Shown here: positions 43,655-49,262 of the stretch, in pieces
Numbering within the stretch: the first letter of the stretch is position 1
Layout of the letters: each line of letters begins with the position of its first letter
Assembly: GCF_000317595.1 (NCBI RefSeq)
Contig: NZ_AEJC01000370.1
Span: forward strand, 1-49,262
Direction of reading: 5' to 3'
Length of the DNA stretch: 49,262 nt
From: Streptomyces ipomoeae 91-03
Lineage (GTDB): Bacteria > Actinomycetota > Actinomycetes > Streptomycetales > Streptomycetaceae
Notes under the pieces: model-generated
Seen by the model: only the letters and a program-made list of their open reading frames with translations
The model's database searches: none
Told to the model about the DNA's origin: nothing
Made by a program: the position numbers and the translations under genes

Positions 43655-45079
43655 ATGTCCAGGGAGCAACGCGGGCCGAACGAAAAGCTCGGCGCCGTTC
43701 TCGCCCTCGCGGGAATCAGCAACGCAGGACTCGCGCGTCGCGTCAACGATCTTGGCGCTCAACGCGGGTTGACTCTTCGCTACGACAAGACCTCGGTGGC
43801 GCGGTGGGTCTCCAAGGGCATGGTGCCGCAGGGTGCCGCGCCGCATCTGATCGCCGCCGCGATCGGTCAGAAGCTCGGCCGCCCGGTGCCGCTCCACGAG
43901 ATCGGTCTGGCGGACGCGGATCCCGCACCCGAGGTGGGCCTCGCCTTCCCCCGTGACGTCGGACAGGCGGTGCGCTCGGCGACCGAGCTCTACCGTCTCG
44001 ACCTCGCCGGCCGCCGCGCCGGCTCCGGCGGCATCTGGCAGTCCCTCGCCGGATCGTTCGCGGTGAGCGCGTACGCGACGCCCGCCTCACGCTGGCTCAT
44101 AACCCCGGCCGACAGTTCGGTGGCACGCGAGGCGAGCTCCGCCGAGGGCTCCGGGTCGCCGCTGAAGGTCGGCCACAGCGATGTGCAGAAGCTGCGCGAG
44201 GCCGCCGAGGACGCCAGGCGCTGGGACTCCAAGTACGGGGGCGGCGACTGGCGTTCGTCCATGGTGCCGGAGTGCCTACGGGTCGAGGCCGCGCCGCTGC
44301 TGCTCGGGTCGTACTCCGACGAAGTGGGCCGCGCGCTGTTCGGAGCGTCCGCGGAACTCACCCGTCTCGCCGGGTGGATGGCTTTTGACACGGGTCAACA
44401 GGAGGCCGCGCAGCGGTACTACATCCAGGCCTTGCGGCTCGCGCGGGCGGCGGCCGACGTACCGCTGGGCGGGTACGTGCTGGCCACGATGTCGCTGCAG
44501 GCGACCTATCGGGGCTTCGGCGACGAGGGCGTCGATCTCGCACAGGCCGCCCTGGAGCGCAACCGGGGGCTGGCCACGGCCCGCACGATGAGCTTCTTCC
44601 GGCTCGTCGAAGCGCGTGCCCACGCGCGCGCGGGTGACGCGGTGGCCGCCGGAGCGGCCCTCAAGGCCGCCGAGGGGTGGTTGGAGCGGGCCCGCGACGG
44701 CGACAACGATCCCTCGTGGCTCGGCTTCTACGGGTACGACCGCTTCGCCGCGGATGCCGCGGAGTGCTACCGCGACCTCAAGGCACCGCGTCAGGTCCGC
44801 CGCTTCACCGAGCAGGCGCTGTCACGGCCGACGGAGGAATTCGTACGCTCGCACGGGCTGCGGCTCGTCGTGTCGGCGGTCGCCGAGCTGGAGTCCGGCA
44901 ACCTCGATGCGGCGTGTGAGCAGGGGGTGCGGGCGGTGGAGGTCGCGGGGCGCATTTCCTCGGCTCGTACCACCGAGTATGTGAAGGATCTGCTGCATCG
45001 GCTGGAGCCGTATGGGGATGAGCCGCGGGTCATTGAGCTGCGGGAGAGGGCGCGTCCCTTGCTGATGACACCGGCCTAG
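43655..45079 (+). CDS. NsdA-like sporulation-associated regulator with TPR-like repeats
   Basis: A 474-residue protein. The N-terminus is a helix-turn-helix-like region ([20 protein letters not shown], then [20 protein letters not shown]). From about 225 onward there are TPR-like helices ([60 protein letters not shown]). This is the architecture of NsdA, a negative regulator of sporulation and antibiotic production in S. coelicolor, and of SCO4114, labelled sporulation-associated. The start is ATG 43655 with GAGGGG 7 nt upstream; a longer frame extends 5' but reads low-complexity sequence. Monocistronic. Confidence 0.85.
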   Translation: MSREQRGPNEKLGAVLALAGISNAGLARRVNDLGAQRGLTLRYDKTSVARWVSKGMVPQGAAPHLIAAAIGQKLGRPVPLHEIGLADADPAPEVGLAFPRDVGQAVRSATELYRLDLAGRRAGSGGIWQSLAGSFAVSAYATPASRWLITPADSSVAREASSAEGSGSPLKVGHSDVQKLREAAEDARRWDSKYGGGDWRSSMVPECLRVEAAPLLLGSYSDEVGRALFGASAELTRLAGWMAFDTGQQEAAQRYYIQALRLARAAADVPLGGYVLATMSLQATYRGFGDEGVDLAQAALERNRGLATARTMSFFRLVEARAHARAGDAVAAGAALKAAEGWLERARDGDNDPSWLGFYGYDRFAADAAECYRDLKAPRQVRRFTEQALSRPTEEFVRSHGLRLVVSAVAELESGNLDAACEQGVRAVEVAGRISSARTTEYVKDLLHRLEPYGDEPRVIELRERARPLLMTPA

Positions 45080-45126
45080 GTCGGTGGGTGCCCACTCGTC
45101 TGCCGGGTTGGGGTGATCTCGCGGCT

Positions 45127-45202
45127 GCGGGTTGGTTGTGGTTGCCCGCGCCCACGCGGCGGAGCCGCACATCGGCACAGCCCCGCGCCCCTTCGGGGCG
45201 CG
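45127..45202 (+). repeat. dispersed intergenic repeat, copy 3
   Basis: GCGGGTTGGTTGTGG, then GGAGCCGCACATCGGCACAG and CCCCGCGCCCC. It matches the copies at 40686 and 33236 and fills most of the gap between the NsdA-like and lhgO genes. Confidence 0.75.
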
Positions 45203-45293
45203 GCCTTGCGTGACCGGGGTCATGAAGACTGCCTCTGTGTTTGAGGGCATTGTCAGTGGTGCAGTGCACTATCGGATGCGGGAGGTGGGGTGC

Positions 45294-46505
45294 GTGGCGA
45301 GGCAGGTCGTGTACGACTGTGACGTGCTCGTGGTCGGCGGTGGGATCGTCGGGCTGTCGACGGCGTATGCGATCACGCAGGCCGCGCCGGGGACACGGGT
45401 CACCGTGCTGGAGAAGGAGGCCGGGCCCGCCCGGCACCAGACCGGGCGGAACAGCGGGGTCATCCACAGCGGGATCTACTACCGGCCCGGGTCGCTGAAG
45501 GCGCGCTACGCGGTCAAGGGCGCCGCCGAGATGGTGAAGTTCTGCGCCGAGTACGGGATCGCCCACGCTGTCACCGGGAAGCTGATCGTCGCCACCGAGC
45601 GGTCCGAGCTGCCCCGGCTGCACGCCCTGGTGCAGCGCGGTCGGGAGAACGGGATTCCGGTACGGGAGCTGGGGCCGGCCCAGATCACCGAGTACGAGCC
45701 CGAGGTGCGCGGCCTCGCCGCCATACATGTCGGCACCACCGGGATCTGTGACTTCGTGGGGGTCGCCCGGCAGTTCGCGGAGGCCTCCGGCGCGGAGATC
45801 CGGTACGGGGCCCAGGTCGAGCGGATCGATCGGCGGGCCTCGCTGGGGGTGGCCGTGCGGGTGCGGGGCGGTGACGTCGTACGGGGGCGGGTGCTCGTCA
45901 ACTGCGCCGGGCTGCAGTGCGACGAAGTGGCCCGGATGACCGGGGACGAGCCCGGGATGCGGATCGTTCCGTTTCGCGGGGAGTACTACGAGCTGGCCCG
46001 GCCGGAGATGGTGCGGGGGCTCGTGTATCCGGTGCCGGATCCGGCGTTTCCGTTCCTCGGGGTGCATCTGACCCGGGGGATCGACGGAAACGTCCACATC
46101 GGGCCCAACGCGGTGCCCGCGCTCGCCCGGGAGGGGTACGGGTGGGGGACGGTGCGGGTGCGGGAGCTGGGGGCGACGCTGGCCTGGCCCGGGGCCTGGC
46201 GGATAGCCCGGCGGCACTGGCGGTACGGGGCCGGGGAGCTGCGGCGGTCCGTGTCGAAGCGGGCGTTCACGGGGGCCGTGCGGAGGCTGTTGCCCGGGGT
46301 TTCTGAAGGGGATCTCGTACCGGCGGCTGCGGGGGTGCGGGCGCAGGCGGTGCTTCGGGACGGGACCCTGGTGGATGACTTCCTGATTCGGGAGGGGGTG
46401 CGGGCTGTGCATGTCCTGAACGCGCCCTCGCCTGCGGCTACCGCTTCGCTGCCGATTGGGCGGGAGGTGGGGAGGAGAGCCCTGGCTGTGCTGGGCAGGG
46501 GGTGA
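45294..46505 (+). CDS. lhgO: L-2-hydroxyglutarate oxidase
   Basis: A 403-residue FAD-dependent oxidase that oxidises L-2-hydroxyglutarate to 2-oxoglutarate. The FAD fingerprint VVGGGIVGLSTAYAI is near the N-terminus, followed by HQTGRNSGVIHSGIYYRPGS, the family's hallmark substrate segment. RIVPFRGEYYEL and FLGVHLTRGIDGNVHIGPNA are also typical. GTG 45294 has GGGAGGTGGGG 5-8 nt upstream; an ATG at 45276 is possible. It stands alone between NsdA-like and trmB genes. Confidence 0.92.
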   Translation: MARQVVYDCDVLVVGGGIVGLSTAYAITQAAPGTRVTVLEKEAGPARHQTGRNSGVIHSGIYYRPGSLKARYAVKGAAEMVKFCAEYGIAHAVTGKLIVATERSELPRLHALVQRGRENGIPVRELGPAQITEYEPEVRGLAAIHVGTTGICDFVGVARQFAEASGAEIRYGAQVERIDRRASLGVAVRVRGGDVVRGRVLVNCAGLQCDEVARMTGDEPGMRIVPFRGEYYELARPEMVRGLVYPVPDPAFPFLGVHLTRGIDGNVHIGPNAVPALAREGYGWGTVRVRELGATLAWPGAWRIARRHWRYGAGELRRSVSKRAFTGAVRRLLPGVSEGDLVPAAAGVRAQAVLRDGTLVDDFLIREGVRAVHVLNAPSPAATASLPIGREVGRRALAVLGRG

Positions 46506-46579
46506 GTGTGCGTTGGGTGAGCGGGCGCCCGGGGGTGGTGCCGGCCGGGGGTGGGTTTCGCTTACCGGCGTCGGCAGGG

Positions 46580-46630
46580 TGCCGCCGCGCCCACCCTCCC
46601 CCATCGCCCCAGCCGCACGATTGCCCGCAG
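46580..46630 (+). repeat. 51-bp dispersed repeat, 'empty' form
   Basis: TGCCGCCGCGCCCACC followed by CTCCCCCATCGCCCCAGC and TGCCCGCAG. It is 48/51 identical to the sequence flanking a 37-bp insertion at 49097-49184. It lies just upstream of the trmB promoter. Confidence 0.75.
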
Positions 46631-46651
46631 CTGTGCGAGCGGACGGCTGCG

Positions 46652-46667
46652 TAAAATCGTCTTACTG
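46652..46667 (+). promoter_or_regulatory. -10 box placing trmB as a leaderless gene
   Basis: TAAAAT at 46652-46657 ends 9 nt before the GTG start at 46667. Transcription would begin at or within a few bases of the start codon. No ribosome site precedes the GTG. A -35 box is not clear. Confidence 0.5.
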
Positions 46668-47524
46668 TGTCTGACTCCACCGATACTCCCGACGCTCTCC
46701 ATGCTCCCGAGCACCGCGCTCATGTTCCCGGTGTGTCCATTCGGCGTACCCGGGGGAAGGGGGAACCTCGGTTTCCCGATGGGCCCAAGGCTGATCCCGC
46801 TGGGGCTCACTTCGAGCGGCGGATCAGGAGTTTTCAGCCTCGGCGGAGTCGGGTGACGGCTGGGCAGGCGGATGCGTTGCAGCGGCTGTGGCCCAAGTGG
46901 GGGCTGGACATCGATGGGCGGGCGCTGGATCTCGGGGAGCTGTTCGGGAACGACAGGCCCGTGGTGTTGGAGATCGGGTTCGGGATGGGGGAGGCGACGG
47001 CTCGGATGGCCGCCGCGGACCCGGAGACCAACATCCTCGCCGTCGACGTACACACTCCCGGCCAGGGCAATCTGCTGAATCTCGCGGATCGGGGCGGGCT
47101 GTCCAACATCCGGGTCGCGAACGGGGACGCGATCATTCTGTTGCGGGAGATGCTCGGGCCCGACTCGTTGGACGGGCTGCGGGTCTACTTCCCCGACCCC
47201 TGGCCGAAAAAGCGGCATCACAAGCGGCGGCTGATCCAGCCGGAGTTCCTCACGCTCGTCGCGTCGCGGCTGAAGCCGGGGGCGATCGTGCACTGCGCGA
47301 CGGACTGGGAGCCGTACGCCGAGCAGATGCTGGCCGTACTGACCGCGCATCCGGACTTCGAGAACACCCGGGCCGACGGCGGGTTCGCGCCACGTCCCGA
47401 CTTCCGGCCGCTGACTCGTTTCGAGGAGCAGGGACTGGACAAGGGTCATGTGGTGAACGATCTGCTCTTCCGCCGCGTACAGCAACGTGAGCGATTCGAA
47501 GATCAGGAAGATCAAGATCAGTAG
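46667..47524 (+). CDS. trmB: tRNA (guanine-N7-)-methyltransferase
   Basis: TrmB methylates G46 in the variable loop of tRNA with S-adenosylmethionine. The SAM loop is VLEIGFGMGEAT (residues about 100-111), then NILAVDVHTPGQGNLL. The catalytic/tRNA patch FPDPWPKKRHHKRRLIQPEF is intact. The C-terminal TDWEPYAEQML is also conserved. The N-terminus (about 60 residues) is longer than in E. coli, which is common in actinobacteria. GTG 46667 is chosen as a likely leaderless start. Confidence 0.95.
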   Translation: MSDSTDTPDALHAPEHRAHVPGVSIRRTRGKGEPRFPDGPKADPAGAHFERRIRSFQPRRSRVTAGQADALQRLWPKWGLDIDGRALDLGELFGNDRPVVLEIGFGMGEATARMAAADPETNILAVDVHTPGQGNLLNLADRGGLSNIRVANGDAIILLREMLGPDSLDGLRVYFPDPWPKKRHHKRRLIQPEFLTLVASRLKPGAIVHCATDWEPYAEQMLAVLTAHPDFENTRADGGFAPRPDFRPLTRFEEQGLDKGHVVNDLLFRRVQQRERFEDQEDQDQ

Positions 47525-47627
47525 TTCGTTGGATCAAGCGTGAGCGGGTCGGGAGTGGTTGAGCCCTGTCGGCTGCCGCGTCCGACGCCGTCGCGGGTAG
47601 CGTCCATCCCTCGTTAGGGTCCATGTA

Positions 47628-48980
47628 ATGGCCACCAGTCCCCCCTACCCGACATACCCCAGCGGCCCCGCCGGTGGGGGTGTGTTCAGGCCCGTGCGTT
47701 GGTGGCAACGGAAGAGTGTCAAGTACGGCTCGCTCATCGCGCTGCTCGCGCTGTCCGGGCTCGTCATCCTGGCGCTCGTACGGGAACAGACCGGCACCGA
47801 GGGGTTTCTGGTCGGGCTGGGGCTCGCGGTGTTGCCGGTGCCGTTGCTCATGGCCGCGTTTCGGTGGCTGGACCGGGTGGAGCCCGGGCCGTGGAAGAAC
47901 ATGTTCTTCGCGTTCGCCTGGGGGGCTTGTGCGGCGGCGCTCATAGCGATCGTGGCGAACAGTTTCGCCACGCAGTGGATAGCGACCGCGACTGCCGATC
48001 CGTCGCACGCGGACACGTTGGGGGCCACGGTCATAGCGCCGGTGGTGGAGGAGACGGCCAAGGCCGCGGCCGTCCTGTTGATCTTTGTGTTCCGTCGACG
48101 GGACTTCACCGGGGTGGTCGACGGGGTGGTGATCGCGGGGGTCACCGCCACCGGGTTCGCGTTCACCGAGAACATTCTGTATCTGGGGACCGCGTTCGGG
48201 ACCGATCAGCTCAGTGGGGGGAGTGGGCTGGCGTCGGTTACGGCGGCCACCTTCTTCGTGCGGGTGATCATGTCGCCGTTCGCGCATCCGCTGTTCACCG
48301 TGCTGACCGGGATCGGATTCGGGATCGCGGCGGCGTCGGCCGAGCGGCAGCATGTGCGGCGAGTGCTCGTACCGGTGGGTGGGTTGTTGCTCGCCATGGG
48401 GATGCACGCGGTCTGGAACGGGTCCGCGACGTTCGGGGACTACGGGTTCTTCGCGGTGTACGCGGCGTTCATGGTGCCGGTGTTCGGGCTGCTGACGTGG
48501 CTCGCGATATGGCTTCGGCAGCGGGAGTTGCGGCGGGTGCGGGAGGAGTTGCCGGCCTATGTGGCGGCCGGGTGGCTGACGCCGGGCGAGCCGTTCGTGA
48601 TGGGGTCGATGCGGGCTCGGCGGGTGGCGCGGGAGTATGCGGCGCACCACTTCGGGAAGGGCGGGGCTCGGGTGGTCGCCGAGTACGAGGGGTTCGCCAC
48701 GGCGTTGGCGTTCCTGCGGTATCGGGGGCGGCGGGGGCGGGGTGGGGGCGACTTCGTGCTCCGGGAGCGGGAGCTGCTGTTCGAACTGTGGCGACGCCGG
48801 GAGTTGGCTCGGCCGGCGATGGCTTATGCGGGGCGGGGCGTTGTGGGGGGTTGGTCGGGGGCGTATGGGGGCGGGTGGTATGCGCACGGGGATGGATACG
48901 GGGGGTATGAGTACCGTTCGGCGTATACGCAGCCGGTGGTGTACGGGGTGACGCCGGTGTACAACCCGTATCGGTCGTAG
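47628..48980 (+). CDS. PrsW-like intramembrane metalloprotease
   Basis: A 450-residue membrane protein with about eight spans. The PrsW/CPBP-type active site is present: E141-E142-T-A-K (VVEETAKAAAVLL), FTENILYLG, and histidines in SPFAHPLFTVLTG and LLAMGMHAVWNGS. PrsW proteases cut anti-sigma factors within the membrane; B. subtilis PrsW acts on RsiW. The cytoplasmic tail after about residue 300 ends in a Gly/Tyr-rich stretch (GGWSGAYGGGWYAHGDGYGG). A possible client is a membrane anti-sigma factor, but no pairing is proven. Confidence 0.88.
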   Translation: MATSPPYPTYPSGPAGGGVFRPVRWWQRKSVKYGSLIALLALSGLVILALVREQTGTEGFLVGLGLAVLPVPLLMAAFRWLDRVEPGPWKNMFFAFAWGACAAALIAIVANSFATQWIATATADPSHADTLGATVIAPVVEETAKAAAVLLIFVFRRRDFTGVVDGVVIAGVTATGFAFTENILYLGTAFGTDQLSGGSGLASVTAATFFVRVIMSPFAHPLFTVLTGIGFGIAAASAERQHVRRVLVPVGGLLLAMGMHAVWNGSATFGDYGFFAVYAAFMVPVFGLLTWLAIWLRQRELRRVREELPAYVAAGWLTPGEPFVMGSMRARRVAREYAAHHFGKGGARVVAEYEGFATALAFLRYRGRRGRGGGDFVLRERELLFELWRRRELARPAMAYAGRGVVGGWSGAYGGGWYAHGDGYGGYEYRSAYTQPVVYGVTPVYNPYRS

Positions 48981-49262
48981 GGCGGGGTCTCTGGGCGCTG
49001 GACGGGCGTGGGGACGTCGAGGTGAAGCGGTGCTGCTGGGCGGCACCGGCAGCTGCCGCTGAGCGGGGGTGGGCTCCACAACTCGGCACCACTAGATGCC
49101 GCCGCACCCACCCTCCCCCACTCTCGGCTTCTCCCCCATGAGCGGGAGGTACCCCCATCGCCCCAGCGGCACGACTGCCCGCAGCCAGGAGGACGGCGAC
49201 ACAACGGCAAGGCTGGACGGTCATCGGGACGGCGGTCCGGCCGCATGACGGCGGAAGGGGCC
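48981..49262. other. right-end intergenic region
   Basis: No gene is seen before the window ends. It contains the repeat at 49097-49184. Confidence 0.6.
49097..49184 (-). repeat. 51-bp repeat carrying a 37-bp palindromic insertion ('filled' form)
   Basis: The same 51-bp sequence as 46580-46630, but split at 49120/49158 by 37 bp (49121-49157). On the minus strand the insert runs TGGGGGTACCTCCCGCTC to AGAAGCCGAGAG and duplicates the TGGGGG at its border. It belongs to the same family as the palindromes inside the CHAD gene. Confidence 0.75.

Overview
The window is a GC-rich actinobacterial chromosome segment, almost certainly from Streptomyces. Codons end overwhelmingly in G or C and GTG/TTG starts are common. 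The rRNA operon has Streptomyces-type 16S, 23S and 5S genes with no tRNA in the 16S-23S spacer. Gene content and order (ppk, CHAD, Nudix; a six-gene T4SS-like membrane cluster; an NsdA-like sporulation protein; lhgO; trmB; a PrsW-like protease) match my recollection of the S. coelicolor SCO4145-SCO4111 neighbourhood. No species can be named from the sequence alone.

Layout. 1-3.5 kb: a GntR/YtrA-type repressor with a perfect palindromic operator over its own start codon, translationally coupled to an ABC-2 exporter (one ATPase, two paralogous permeases), closed by a hairpin terminator. 3.5-7.9 kb: polyphosphate operon ppk-CHAD-Nudix preceded by 21-bp-phased direct repeats. 7.9-9.35 kb: a complete IS701-type element with terminal inverted repeats and CTAG target duplication, inserted exactly in the shared stop codons of the Nudix gene and a convergent PAP2 phosphatase gene. 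9.35-14.2 kb: PAP2 phosphatase, a lytic transglycosylase-NlpC/P60 wall hydrolase, an eroded ATP-binding/XRE/DUF397 regulatory module, a HAD-like protein, a VOC protein and an S1-domain protein. 14.26-16.1 kb: a large protein with two Imm49-like halves.

16.66-24.2 kb: a six-gene operon resembling the membrane and motor parts of a type IV secretion/conjugation machine (pilin-sized membrane protein, VirB8/TcpC-like, VirB6-like, PrgI plus VirB4 N-domain, VirB4 ATPase, VirD4-like) with no relaxase. It corresponds to the cluster described in S. coelicolor as cmdABCDEF, which affects differentiation. 24.2-25.2 kb: cupin-like and GNAT genes. 25.28-30.45 kb: an rRNA operon on the minus strand, followed upstream by a region of about 670 bp carrying several promoter-like sequences.

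31.1-40.3 kb: a divergent MarR/MFS pair, a PAS-PP2C-HATPase anti-sigma-type phosphatase, a type II NADH dehydrogenase, a TetR regulator and a remarkable membrane-spanning ECF sigma factor with a built-in zinc-finger anti-sigma motif and a C-terminal NPCBM sugar-binding domain. 40.8-49 kb: an asparagine-synthase-like/lasso-cyclase-like protein, the NsdA-like protein, L-2-hydroxyglutarate oxidase, tRNA (guanine-N7) methyltransferase and a PrsW-like membrane protease. Intergenic regions carry dispersed GC-rich repeats; one pair looks like a filled and an empty site for a 37-bp palindromic element that also occurs, in frame, inside the CHAD gene.
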